This document shows, piece after piece, positions 25,158 to 38,034 of a DNA stretch of 48,371 nt (positions within the stretch are counted from its first letter, which is position 1; each line of letters opens with the position of its first letter). The stretch comes from an uncultured Trueperaceae bacterium. GTDB taxonomy: Bacteria; Deinococcota; Deinococci; Deinococcales; Trueperaceae. The notes beneath the pieces were generated by a model. It had not been told where the DNA came from and did not search any database. It saw nothing but the letters and a program-made list of their open reading frames with translations. Position numbers and translations under genes: made by a program. The stretch lies in NCBI GenBank assembly GCA_913057165.1, contig CAJXNS010000008.1:1-48371 (forward strand), written 5' to 3'.

Positions 25158-26746
25158 CGCTCGCTGCGATCGAAATTTACGACACCACCTTGCGGGACGG
25201 CACGCAAGGGCAAGGCTTTACGCTGACCAGCCAAGACAAGGTTGCGATTGCCAAACGCCTCGACGAGTTCAAAATGGACTTCATTGAAGGCGGCTGGCCT
25301 GGATCCAACCCGAAAGACATCGACTTCTTCGAGCGCATGAAGGACGTGAGCCTCACCCACGCCCAACTGGCCGCCTTCGGTAGCACCCGCCGTAAGCACG
25401 CCGCCGTGGAGGACGACCCGAACCTGAACCTACTGCTGGCATCTGGCGCACCCGTCGTCACGATCTTCGGCAAAAGTTGGACGCTACACGTCGAAGAGGC
25501 CCTGCAAACGACACGCGAAGAAAACCTTGCCATGATTGAAGAGTCGGTGCGATTCCTGAAGGCCAACGGCCGGACGGTCGTGTTTGATGCCGAGCACTTC
25601 TTTGACGGATTTACCGCTGACCGCGATTACGCCTTGGCCACCCTGAGCGCTGCAGCGGCCGGTGGCGCCGACCGAGCGGTGCTTTGCGATACGAACGGCG
25701 GTTCCATGCCCAATCACGTGCACGAAGCCAGCCGTGAGGCGCACGCCCACCTTGAGATTCCGATTGGTATTCACGCGCACAACGACGCTGATCTGGCGGT
25801 CGCGAATACGCTCGAGTCCGTGACAGCTGGAGCAACGCACGTCCAAGGCACCGTGAACGGCTACGGCGAACGTTGCGGCAACGCCAATCTGATCTCCGTC
25901 CTTCCGAATCTGGCCCTTAAGCGTGGGCATGCCCAACCACAGCGGGTGGACCGGCTTCGCGAGCTTTCTCGCTACGTTGACGAGCGCGCCAACATGCAGC
26001 CCAACATTCGCGCCCCGTACGTGGGCGACGCCGCCTTTGCGCACAAGGGCGGTATTCACGTCTCGGCGGTCAACCGTCGGCCTGACACATACGAGCACGT
26101 CGCTCCCGAATCGGTCGGTGCTGAACGGAAGGTCCTACTCAGCGATTACTCAGGACGCGCGAACGTCGTGGCCAAGAATGAGGGGTCAGCCGATGCGCAG
26201 GCTGTGGTGGCGCGAATGAAAGAGCTCGAGCATCGTGGTTATGCGTTTGAAGGAGCCGAGGCATCGTTCATGTTGATGTCACGGAAGGTTCGTGGTGAAC
26301 ACGAACCGTTTTTCAAGCTTCACGGCTACACGGTCCTGGTGGATAAGCGTGACGTAGACGATACGCCACGCGCTGAAGCCACCATCAAGCTTGAAGTGGC
26401 AGGGGAGATGGAACATACCGCGGCGGATGGCGATGGGCCAGTGAACGCCCTGGACGGAGCACTGATCAAAGCTCTTGGCCGGTTCTATCCTGAAGTCACC
26501 CAAATGGAACTGGTGGACTACAAGGTTCGGGTGCTGAGTGGCGACCAAACCGGAACGGCCAGTGTCATCCGCGTACAGATCGAGTACACCGACGGCAACG
26601 AAACGTGGGGCGTGGTGGGTGCCAGTCATGACATCATTGCCGCCTCGTACGAAGCGCTCATCGACGCAATTGAGTACAAGCTCGTCAAGGCCGGTGTGCG
26701 TCCGCAAACGACGTCACGGGCCGCTTTTGAATCGCAGGCCAACTAA
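25154..26746 (+). CDS. cimA: citramalate synthase (CimA family)
   Basis: A paralogue of LeuA that condenses pyruvate with acetyl-CoA to (R)-citramalate, giving 2-ketobutyrate for isoleucine without threonine deaminase. The 530-residue protein begins [19 protein letters not shown] and carries [13 protein letters not shown] and [16 protein letters not shown], features of the CimA branch (TIGR00977-like), and a C-terminal regulatory domain. The GTG at 25154 overlaps the leuA stop. It is the last gene of the attenuated operon, which fits a role in isoleucine supply; a different 2-acyl synthase activity is less likely. Confidence 0.9.
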   Translation: MTLAAIEIYDTTLRDGTQGQGFTLTSQDKVAIAKRLDEFKMDFIEGGWPGSNPKDIDFFERMKDVSLTHAQLAAFGSTRRKHAAVEDDPNLNLLLASGAPVVTIFGKSWTLHVEEALQTTREENLAMIEESVRFLKANGRTVVFDAEHFFDGFTADRDYALATLSAAAAGGADRAVLCDTNGGSMPNHVHEASREAHAHLEIPIGIHAHNDADLAVANTLESVTAGATHVQGTVNGYGERCGNANLISVLPNLALKRGHAQPQRVDRLRELSRYVDERANMQPNIRAPYVGDAAFAHKGGIHVSAVNRRPDTYEHVAPESVGAERKVLLSDYSGRANVVAKNEGSADAQAVVARMKELEHRGYAFEGAEASFMLMSRKVRGEHEPFFKLHGYTVLVDKRDVDDTPRAEATIKLEVAGEMEHTAADGDGPVNALDGALIKALGRFYPEVTQMELVDYKVRVLSGDQTGTASVIRVQIEYTDGNETWGVVGASHDIIAASYEALIDAIEYKLVKAGVRPQTTSRAAFESQAN

Positions 26747-26804
26747 CCGACTTGGCAACGATCCAAATGCCTCCTGCCGCCAGCTAAACGAACCCAAAGC
26801 GGGT

Positions 26805-26833
26805 TTGACACCCCCCAAAGCGCCCGATATGCT
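26805..26833 (+). promoter_or_regulatory. promoter of gltB
   Basis: TTGACA (26805-26810), a 17-base spacer and TATGCT (26828-26833). The predicted start is about 26839-26841, giving a leader of just over 100 bases. A small hairpin AACCC-AAAGC-GGGTT (26792-26806) overlaps the -35 box. Confidence 0.85.
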
Positions 26834-26834
26834 G

Positions 26835-26947
26835 CCTCCGAGGGCGTTTACGGCTTTTGCCGTACCCACGGTCCCCATCACCAAGTCGAGGACCCACGTG
26901 CAGGCCATGGTCTGCCGTCGACTTGATGATTTTCTCGGAGGAACAAC
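26835..26947 (+). promoter_or_regulatory. structured leader of gltB, candidate cis-regulatory RNA
   Basis: Three complementary sets can be read. P2 is TACGGC-TTTT-GCCGTA (26849-26864). P3 is CAAGTCGA (26882-26889) with TCGACTTG (26918-26925), with GCAG/CTGC inside (26900-26903, 26912-26915). CCTCCGAG (26835-26842) is an exact complement of CTCGGAGG (26934-26941), which contains the gltB Shine-Dalgarno. The last pairing would close a three-way junction and hide the ribosome-binding site, but the predicted start of transcription lies inside its 5' arm. No known riboswitch class was recognised. Confidence 0.5.
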
Positions 26948-31501
<4,554 letters not shown>

Positions 31502-31534
31502 AATCAACCGACACCACAATGTGCACGTGGCGGC

Positions 31535-33385
31535 CTATTCGTAGGCTGCCACAGTGCCATCGGTGGCGGCCACCACAACCGCGCTGTTGAGCGGCAGGGC
31601 AGGCGCCTGTATGGGCGCCGTTGAAATGGGTCGCTGGTCAACCAGCGTGCCATCACGTGCACCAAAGGCGCATAATTCACCGGTCTCCGTCACGACCCAA
31701 ACCACCTCACTGGCCACGACCGGCGAAGCGGTCACGGCACCAGGAAGGTCACGCACCCAAACGGTGTCGCCTGTCCGCAACGAAATACACTCAAGCCTTT
31801 GTGCCCAGGACGCCGCGAACACAAAACCGTTCCATACTGCCGGGGCACTCCAAATTTCACCGTCAAGGCCGTAGCTCCATACCGGTTCGCGTTTCTGCAG
31901 ATCAAATCCGTGCATTTCACCACTGCGCTCCTGCAAGATAAGAACGCCTTGCGACACGGTCATCGGGGCAGGAGCGACCCCCAGTTCCACCCGAAAACGC
32001 TCGGAACCTGAGGTGTGCACGCAGGCCAAGCCGCCTTCTTCATCGATCGCAAAAACGTCTTCACCGAAAAGAATCGGGGCCGACGCATACGCAGCGGAGG
32101 CTTGCTTAGACCACACTGTGGAACCGTCAGACGCCCATCGTTGCAGCAAGCCATCATCCAGGGTGACGAACAAGTCGTTATTAAGAGCGCTCACCCCAGC
32201 GAGTTCAACGTGGTCGCGCTTCCATAGCACCTCACCACTCGGCCACCGCATCCGCCTAATGGAACCGTCACGGGTCGCGACGCACACGTCAGAATCGACC
32301 ACGATCGGGGCGTGGGCCACCTCATCTGGCATGGCATGGGTGCCCCGCACGGAGCCGTCGCGCACATCAAGCTCGACCAAACGGTCAGATCTCAAGCCCA
32401 CCATCACGGTATTGCCTGTGGCCACCAAACTTGACGGCCACTGAGGCCCCGTATCAAGAACCGTCCGCCAACGTTCTCGTAATGGCCTGAAGGTTACGGG
32501 TCCACTCGGGTAAAACGACGCTGCTGCTGCTCCGGCGTGGGGACGCCCAACCGCCGCTCGGGCCAAGTCCTGCCGAATGGCAGCAAGGGCCGAAGCCACA
32601 TGGAACGCGCTTTCTGGGCGATGTTGCGGATCTTTGGCCAATAAAGCGTGGGTGACATTGGCGAGGGCGTCAGGAATGCTTGGGTTGCGCTCACGTACGT
32701 CCTCAGGTTCATCGTGGACGTGTTGATAAAGAAGCGCGGTGTCGTTATCACCGTCAAAGGGTGTGTCGCCTGTAAGGGTCCGGTATAAGACAACCCCGAG
32801 GGAATACAGGTCGGTGAAGGCGGCCGTGTGGTCGCCGCGCGCTTGTTCCGGCGCCATGTACTGCGGGGTGCCTAACGTGAATCCTGTCTTGGTGAGTTCT
32901 TCCGTTGACTGCGTCAACTGCACCAAGCCAAAGTCGGTCAGTTTCGGTTGACCGTGTTCGGTCATCAAGATGTTTTGTGGCGTGAGGTCGCGGTGCACCA
33001 TCCCAAGGCGGTGCACATGGCCGAGGGTGGACGCAACCGATTCAAACGTCCGAAGGAGGGCGTCCGGTTCCGCAACGTCTCCGCTATAGGGGCCCAGGTC
33101 GGTAATAGGTCCACCCGTAATACGTTCCATCACGAAATACACAAACTCGCCTTGCGCAAGATCGAAGATTGAGACAATCCCTGGGTGGGAGAGGCGTGCG
33201 AGCGCACGAATTTCCCTGCGAAAGCGTTCCGCATCAAGCTCTGTCAGGTGCGGCCTGAGGACTTTGATGGCCACGTCTCGTTCCAGGTGCCGGTCGCGAG
33301 CCGCATACACGTGCGCCATCCCGCCATGACCGAGAATACTCTCGACGACATAACGATCCTCGAGCACATGGCCGGTTTCGTACAT
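31535..33385 (-). CDS. Ser/Thr protein kinase with C-terminal PQQ-type beta-propeller (RqkA-like)
   Basis: A 616-residue Hanks-type kinase fused to a beta-propeller. The kinase domain (about residues 11-275) has the glycine loop GHGGMAHVY, Lys41 (VAIKVL), HRDLTPQN (Asp133, with Thr where many kinases have Lys), DFG (Asp151) and MAPEQ. The rest reads as about eight PQQ-like blades with the usual turns (PSGEVLWK, RTGDTVWVRD). There is no membrane helix, so both halves are cytosolic. The architecture matches Deinococcus radiodurans RqkA (DR2518), a PQQ-responsive kinase in the DNA-damage response; orthology is inference. The ATG at 33385 is 4 bases after the RHH gene, which suggests that protein is cotranscribed and possibly a substrate. 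Confidence 0.88.
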   Translation of the reverse strand: MYETGHVLEDRYVVESILGHGGMAHVYAARDRHLERDVAIKVLRPHLTELDAERFRREIRALARLSHPGIVSIFDLAQGEFVYFVMERITGGPITDLGPYSGDVAEPDALLRTFESVASTLGHVHRLGMVHRDLTPQNILMTEHGQPKLTDFGLVQLTQSTEELTKTGFTLGTPQYMAPEQARGDHTAAFTDLYSLGVVLYRTLTGDTPFDGDNDTALLYQHVHDEPEDVRERNPSIPDALANVTHALLAKDPQHRPESAFHVASALAAIRQDLARAAVGRPHAGAAAASFYPSGPVTFRPLRERWRTVLDTGPQWPSSLVATGNTVMVGLRSDRLVELDVRDGSVRGTHAMPDEVAHAPIVVDSDVCVATRDGSIRRMRWPSGEVLWKRDHVELAGVSALNNDLFVTLDDGLLQRWASDGSTVWSKQASAAYASAPILFGEDVFAIDEEGGLACVHTSGSERFRVELGVAPAPMTVSQGVLILQERSGEMHGFDLQKREPVWSYGLDGEIWSAPAVWNGFVFAASWAQRLECISLRTGDTVWVRDLPGAVTASPVVASEVVWVVTETGELCAFGARDGTLVDQRPISTAPIQAPALPLNSAVVVAATDGTVAAYE

Positions 33386-33389
33386 GAAT

Positions 33390-33611
33390 CTAGCTGGAGC
33401 CGTCGGCCTCGGTTAGGCCTTCGAGCAGTCCCGCATCCAACTCGCCGTCCTCAACAGCCTTGTTAAGCATCTGAATCCCTAGGCGAACCACTTCGGATTT
33501 GGAGACGAGCCGTTCGGGGTTGGACAGCTGGTACGCGGTCCGTGTCAGCAAAGAGTCTTGTTCATCGCTGATTACCACTTGCAACCGCTTGCTTTTTTCA
33601 CGTTTCGGCAT
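33390..33611 (-). CDS. ribbon-helix-helix type small DNA-binding protein
   Basis: A 73-residue basic-to-acidic protein resembling ribbon-helix-helix regulators: a basic start (MPKREKSKR), a short strand (LQVVISDEQDSLL), a helix, then LVSKSEVVRLGIQMLNKAV, which looks like the RHH second helix. It may act as a transcription factor; the target is unknown. No toxin-like gene is adjacent, so antitoxin function is unlikely. The ATG at 33611 has GGAGG 6 bases upstream and a perfect TATAAT about 25 bases away. It is the first gene of the pair with the kinase and divergent from murA. Confidence 0.75.
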   Translation of the reverse strand: MPKREKSKRLQVVISDEQDSLLTRTAYQLSNPERLVSKSEVVRLGIQMLNKAVEDGELDAGLLEGLTEADGSS

Positions 33612-33632
33612 GCACAACCTCCGGTGAAGGTG

Positions 33633-33638
33633 ATTATA
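33633..33638 (-). promoter_or_regulatory. -10 element (TATAAT) of the RHH-kinase pair
   Basis: A perfect TATAAT on the minus strand, giving a leader of about 15 bases before the ATG at 33611. TTGACG lies only 11 bases upstream, too close for a standard -35; no good -35 at 16-19 bases was found, which may indicate an activator. Confidence 0.6.
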
Positions 33639-33665
33639 GCGCACCCAAACGTCAAAAACCTCACG

Positions 33666-33693
33666 TTGTGTTAGCGCAGCAGGTGTGTATCAT
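33666..33693 (+). promoter_or_regulatory. promoter of murA
   Basis: TTGTGT (33666-33671), a 16-base spacer and TATCAT (33688-33693) preceded by TGTG. It predicts a leader of about 18-20 bases before the murA ATG. Confidence 0.6.
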
Positions 33694-33717
33694 AGGGAAC
33701 GTGCTTAAGGGTGTTCA

Positions 33718-35010
33718 ATGACAAACGTACGCAACGACCATTGGACCATCGACGGTGGACAACCGTTGACAGGCGAATATCCCGTCCAAACAGCCAAAAA
33801 CTCAGCCCTCTACCTCATCCTCGCTTCGATTCTCACTGAAGAAGAGGTGGTTCTCCACCGCGTGCCACGCCTGAGTGACATGCAGGTTGGCTTTGACATT
33901 CTCGAGCACCTCGGTGTTGACGTGCAACACGAGGATGACTTGGTCCGCTTGCGCGCCAAACGCATCGCCACCAGCCATGCACCGTTTAAGCTCGTTCGCA
34001 AAATGCGTGCAAGCTTTGTTGCCATGGGGGCCTTAATTGGTCGTGTCGGAGAAGCCCGCATCGGCGTGCCGGGTGGTTGCGCGTTTGGGCCTAGGCCGGT
34101 TGACCGTCACGTCGCCGCATTCGAATCACTGGGCGTTCAGATCACCGAGGACGAAGGGGACTTTGTTGCGTCCACACGTGGACCCCTTGAAGGTCACGTC
34201 GTGTTTTCGTCACCTACGGTTGGCGGGACCCAAAACGTTTTGTTAGCCAGCGCTCGCGGGTCTCGTAAGGTCGTGATCGAAAACGCAGCCCTAGAACCTG
34301 AAGTGGCTGACCTCATCGATCTTTTGAATTTGATGGGGGCACAAATTCAAGGCAAAGGAACGTCTGTGCTGACCGTGAACGGCGTCCCTGAGCTTCATGG
34401 TGCCGAGTTCACCCCGATTGCTGACCGCATTGAGGCTGGCACCATGTTGATGGCCATCGCGGCCACCCGGGGTCATGGCGCGGTCACGCAGGTTCGACCA
34501 GACCATCTCACGGCCGTCCTTGATCAACTCCAAAGCAACGGCGTGCTCGTCACGATCGACGGGTCCACAGTCCATGTGGACGCCAGCGGACCGCTGCACG
34601 CCCGTGACCTGACCGCTAAGCCGTATCCAGGTTTTCCCACCGACCTGCAGGCACCTTACGGCGCGCTTCTCGCGACGTTACCGGGTCGGTCGACCGTGCA
34701 AGACGACGTCTACCCAGACCGCTTCACGCACGCAAGTGAACTACAAAAGCTTGGCGCTACGGTAGCGATCGATGGCCGAACCATGCGGATTGATGGTGGC
34801 ACTCTGGTTGGCGCTGAGGTCCACGCGGCGGATATTCGCGCCGGCGGCGCCCTCGTGGTTGCGGCTTTGGCCGCCCAAGGCCAAACCTTGCTGACCGGTA
34901 TTGAGTACCTAGATCGTGGGTATGAACGTTTCGAGTCACGCCTCGTGCAGCTTGGCGCTCGCGTGACGCGAGTTGCAGGCGCCGAGAAACCTTCCTTGCT
35001 TTACGCCTAA
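33718..35010 (+). CDS. murA: UDP-N-acetylglucosamine 1-carboxyvinyltransferase MurA
   Basis: Transfers enolpyruvate from PEP to UDP-GlcNAc, the first committed step of peptidoglycan synthesis. At 430 residues it is the usual length. Lys27 (TAKNSALYL) and the catalytic Cys121 (VPGGCAFGPRPVDRH) are present; because Cys is kept, fosfomycin sensitivity is expected. The C-terminal half has the second inside-out alpha/beta domain ending in the flexible AGEKPS-like region (GAEKPSLLYA). The start is the ATG at 33718, with no strong ribosome-binding site. Its last 4 bases overlap the convergent gene at 35007. Confidence 0.95.
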   Translation: MTNVRNDHWTIDGGQPLTGEYPVQTAKNSALYLILASILTEEEVVLHRVPRLSDMQVGFDILEHLGVDVQHEDDLVRLRAKRIATSHAPFKLVRKMRASFVAMGALIGRVGEARIGVPGGCAFGPRPVDRHVAAFESLGVQITEDEGDFVASTRGPLEGHVVFSSPTVGGTQNVLLASARGSRKVVIENAALEPEVADLIDLLNLMGAQIQGKGTSVLTVNGVPELHGAEFTPIADRIEAGTMLMAIAATRGHGAVTQVRPDHLTAVLDQLQSNGVLVTIDGSTVHVDASGPLHARDLTAKPYPGFPTDLQAPYGALLATLPGRSTVQDDVYPDRFTHASELQKLGATVAIDGRTMRIDGGTLVGAEVHAADIRAGGALVVAALAAQGQTLLTGIEYLDRGYERFESRLVQLGARVTRVAGAEKPSLLYA

Positions 35011-35822
35011 TGATGATCGGGAGCCGTGTGGGTTCCGACCAAGTCATCCTCATCCAATAACGGTAGCGCGCGCGCCTTGCGCGGATGGACCCATCCTGGT
35101 TTCCAGATCCTAAGCATGACGCTGACTGCGAATAGGATTAAGCCAGCCCAGGTCACACCCCACCAGACACGCTGCCCACGTGAACTGCCAGCCATGTAAG
35201 CTTCACGCTGCACAAGGGCGCGACTCTGAGCATCGGCGTTCGGTGCTAAGAGATCCATGACGGGCGGGACGTCTGACGGTCCCGAAAACGACCATGCGCT
35301 GGCTTGGCTTTGAAGCCCCCGCCAGTTATCCCGGGCGAACGGGTCGTACAGACCCACCAGCACCGTAACCCCTCTTGGAAGGCGGTCCAACGAACGATTA
35401 ATACGCAACCAAACGTCATCCCCCTCCACTTGCATCGTCACACCAAACGGCTCACCCTCATGCGTGACACCGGTCGATCCGTCACCGTGGACACGAACCG
35501 CCCACTCCCAGGCATCGGTCTCCGCAAAACGAAGCGATGGTCCAGGCAAGCTTTGGGTCTCGCCACCCGGAGCTAGATCAAAATAGACGTCCGCCACCGG
35601 TAACGTGATCCCGTCGGGAAGGTTCGCCGCGTTGCTAACCGACGCCAGACGCAAGCGCACGTACGCAGGAGAACCGGTGGTGACCTGCACTTCACGCAGA
35701 TCAAGCTCGCCAAGGTCCGCATACACAGCGGCGGTGGGAGGCGTCAGGGTTCCTGTGCCGTTGGCATCACCTGCAGGATCTGTGAACACCAAGCTCGCCA
35801 ATGCCAGCCAAGACAGCATCAT
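35007..35822 (-). CDS. membrane-anchored surface protein with glucodextranase-C-like (PF09985-like) domain
   Basis: A 271-residue secreted protein. It has a signal peptide (residues 1-13), a domain that begins FTDPAGDANGTGTLTPPTAAVY, a pattern I recall from the SLH-like C-terminal module of glucodextranase (PF09985), then a single membrane helix (about residues 220-240, VWWGVTWAGLILFAVSVML) and a short charged cytosolic tail. It may bind surface carbohydrate; no enzyme domain is present. The ATG at 35822 overlaps the yvcK stop as ATGA, so it is the last gene of the operon that starts at hisC. Its 3' end overlaps murA by 4 bases on the other strand. Confidence 0.65.
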   Translation of the reverse strand: MMLSWLALASLVFTDPAGDANGTGTLTPPTAAVYADLGELDLREVQVTTGSPAYVRLRLASVSNAANLPDGITLPVADVYFDLAPGGETQSLPGPSLRFAETDAWEWAVRVHGDGSTGVTHEGEPFGVTMQVEGDDVWLRINRSLDRLPRGVTVLVGLYDPFARDNWRGLQSQASAWSFSGPSDVPPVMDLLAPNADAQSRALVQREAYMAGSSRGQRVWWGVTWAGLILFAVSVMLRIWKPGWVHPRKARALPLLDEDDLVGTHTAPDHH

Positions 35823-37165
35823 GCGATGGCCACCCCACTTCGCGAGGCTTCAGCCAACTCAATAAGCGTCGTCGCCAACCGCTCAGAATCGTGCTGGGCA
35901 AACCGACCTGGACCTAACAGATCGGCGTAAGCCAACTGAACACCGTGTTCATTAAAGCGGTCCACTGACACCTTGACCTCTTCGGCGTCCTCAAGCTCGT
36001 AGGCCGCCAACCGGGCCGAATCAAGCGGCGTGCGGTTCACGAGCACGAGGTCGGGAAAACGCCCAACGTGACGGTGAATCGCTTGCACATGATCGAAGGC
36101 ATCAAATCGATCGGTCTCACCTGCCTCCGTCATGATGTTGCAGACGTACACCACAGGTGCTGACGTTTCGTTGATGACCTGGCGCACCTCGTCCACCAGC
36201 AGCGATGGCAGAACGGATGAGTACAAGCTTCCTGGCCCTAAGACAATGAGGTCGGCGGACTTGAGGGCGACAAGAACCTCCGGTACTGCTGGAACGCCGT
36301 CAGGCAAGACACTAAGGTCGGCAACGCTTCCTTCCGATTCACGAATAGATGTCTCGCCGGTCACGACCCTGCCGTCTTCTTTGCGGGCAACGAGGGAGAC
36401 CGGTGCTGGCGTAACCGGCCACACGGCACCCGATAAGTTGAGTAGGCGGTTAAGCACACGCGACGCTTTGGCAATATCGCCTTCCACCTCACTCAAGGTT
36501 GTAATCAGCAGGTTGCCGAACGTGTGGCCTTCGAGTTCCTTGCCACGTTCAAAACGAAACTCCATAAGCCTAGAGACTTCAACTTCTTGGTCGGACATTG
36601 CCGCAAGACAGTCGGAGAGGTCGCCAGGAGCCGGCATATCGAACGCCTCACGCAGTCGGCCCGATGATCCGCCATCGTCTGACACGGCAACCACAGCCGT
36701 GACGTTACTTGTCGACTCCCGCAAACCCCGAAGCAGGTTAGACAAGCCGGTACCGCCACCCACGGCAACGACCCTCGGACCACGCGATAGTTGCAGGCGC
36801 CTGTGCAGCAGCACGGCAGCTTCTTTTGGGTGTGGCATCCAGTGGCTCAGGAGCGACCGATTCAGCTGCACAACCGACCGTGTCAGCATGGTAGCTCCGG
36901 CCAGCACAATGGCGACCGACGCAAAACCACCCACTCGACTCCAAGCCTCCGTCACCAAAATGCGTTCGATCGGTCCTGATAACTGATTCCGGGCGTCAGC
37001 CAGCAGCCAGATGGCACTGGCGACAACCGCGACCGACATGATGATGCCGCCCAAAACCGCCATGGCGATGTAGCGTTTCACGCGCATGCCGGGGGCCAAC
37101 CAAAGCCTAAAACGGCCGGCAAAACCGACCTCAGACGGAGGTGCTCTTCTTGCCGACTGACGCAT
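35819..37165 (-). CDS. yvcK: YvcK/GlmR-like gluconeogenesis factor with N-terminal membrane anchor
   Basis: A 448-residue protein of the YvcK (GlmR/CofD-like) family, which in Bacillus binds UDP-GlcNAc and controls GlmS and growth on gluconeogenic carbon. The core (from about residue 129) has VVAVGGGTGLSNLLRGL, VVAVSDDGGSSGRLR, EGHTFGNLLI and DLIVLGPGSLYSSVLP. Unlike the roughly 320-residue Bacillus protein, it has about 125 extra N-terminal residues with two membrane helices (near residues 32-55 and 78-95), so it is probably membrane-tethered. The ATG at 37165 overlaps the rapZ stop (TGATG). The adjacency to rapZ is conserved in Firmicutes and Actinobacteria. Confidence 0.9.
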   Translation of the reverse strand: MRQSARRAPPSEVGFAGRFRLWLAPGMRVKRYIAMAVLGGIIMSVAVVASAIWLLADARNQLSGPIERILVTEAWSRVGGFASVAIVLAGATMLTRSVVQLNRSLLSHWMPHPKEAAVLLHRRLQLSRGPRVVAVGGGTGLSNLLRGLRESTSNVTAVVAVSDDGGSSGRLREAFDMPAPGDLSDCLAAMSDQEVEVSRLMEFRFERGKELEGHTFGNLLITTLSEVEGDIAKASRVLNRLLNLSGAVWPVTPAPVSLVARKEDGRVVTGETSIRESEGSVADLSVLPDGVPAVPEVLVALKSADLIVLGPGSLYSSVLPSLLVDEVRQVINETSAPVVYVCNIMTEAGETDRFDAFDHVQAIHRHVGRFPDLVLVNRTPLDSARLAAYELEDAEEVKVSVDRFNEHGVQLAYADLLGPGRFAQHDSERLATTLIELAEASRSGVAIA

Positions 37166-38034
37166 CAGGCGTCGTCCTCATCCTCTGGCTGGCTGTGCTC
37201 CTTTAATGCTTCTGCAACATCACGGTGGTGCACCTGCACGGCGAACACGTCGACCAAATCGTGCGCCAGTCGTTCTGCGATCGCAACCGATCGATGCTGA
37301 CCGCCCGTGCAACCGATCGCCACAGTGTAGGACGCACGCCCCGCGGTTTGGGCCGCTTGCGTCAAACCACGGGCCATATCGCGAAGAGGGACATAACGAT
37401 CAAAGCCACCGTCTTCCATGACATACGCCTGAACGCGCGCGTCCGTCCCTGGAAGGCTCCTGAGACGGTCGTCGTAGTACGGGTTTTTGAGTCCGCGCAC
37501 GTCAAGGATGGCATCAACATCGGTAGGAATCCCACGCTTGTAACCGAACGACAACAACCGCAGTTGAAAGTGCTCATCGCCCGTGAGGCGCTGAATTCGC
37601 TGCCGCAGGTCACGCGCCGTCAGAAGGGTGGTGTCCAGAAGCAAATCGGCACGTTGCCGGACTGGGTTTAAGACCTCACGTTCGCGTCCCAATTCTTCTG
37701 AGAGCGAGCCGGCATCAAGTGGGTGCGTCCTTCGCGTGTGCGCAAAACGTTTGACCAAGGTGTCATCGCGAGCGTCCAGGAAGACCACGAACACCTCATG
37801 ACCCGACGCTTTGATCTCGTCTAACGCAGCTGGGGCATCACCGACGAACGGTTCACCGCGCACGTCAATTCCAATGGCAAGTTCGGCAATACCCGCGCCG
37901 TCAACCTCGGCCACCAATGCTGGCCAAAGTCGTGCTGGGACGTTATCCGCCGCTAGAAATCCCGCATCCTCCAAGGCGTGCAAGGCTGTGGTTTTGCCAG
38001 CACCACTCATGCCGGTGATCACAACCACCTTCAT
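37165..38034 (-). CDS. rapZ: RapZ/YvcJ P-loop nucleotide-binding protein
   Basis: A 289-residue RapZ (YvcJ) family protein. In E. coli it senses glucosamine-6-phosphate and directs decay of the GlmZ RNA; in Gram-positive bacteria YvcJ is an NTPase linked to competence and the cell wall. It has an N-terminal Walker A (GMSGAGKT, residues 8-15) and the conserved C-terminal domain with SFGYKRGIPTDVD, FDVRxLKNP-like DVRGLKNPYY, and IGCTGGQHRSV. The start is the ATG at 38034, overlapping the upstream stop as ATGA; the in-frame start at 38067 is disfavoured. Confidence 0.95.
   Translation of the reverse strand: MKVVVITGMSGAGKTTALHALEDAGFLAADNVPARLWPALVAEVDGAGIAELAIGIDVRGEPFVGDAPAALDEIKASGHEVFVVFLDARDDTLVKRFAHTRRTHPLDAGSLSEELGREREVLNPVRQRADLLLDTTLLTARDLRQRIQRLTGDEHFQLRLLSFGYKRGIPTDVDAILDVRGLKNPYYDDRLRSLPGTDARVQAYVMEDGGFDRYVPLRDMARGLTQAAQTAGRASYTVAIGCTGGQHRSVAIAERLAHDLVDVFAVQVHHRDVAEALKEHSQPEDEDDA

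Noticed and set aside
33390-33611. Antitoxin of a toxin-antitoxin pair
   Set aside because: The RHH-like protein is next to a large kinase, not a small toxin, and no RelE/MazF-like frame is present.
33633-33655. TTGACG-TATAAT as a full sigma70 promoter
   Set aside because: The spacer is only 11 bases; only the -10 element is reported.
36132-36986. Long open frame (284 codons) on the plus strand
   Set aside because: It is antisense to the yvcK core, has no recognisable domain, is Ser/Thr/Arg-rich like a shadow frame, and lacks a ribosome-binding site.
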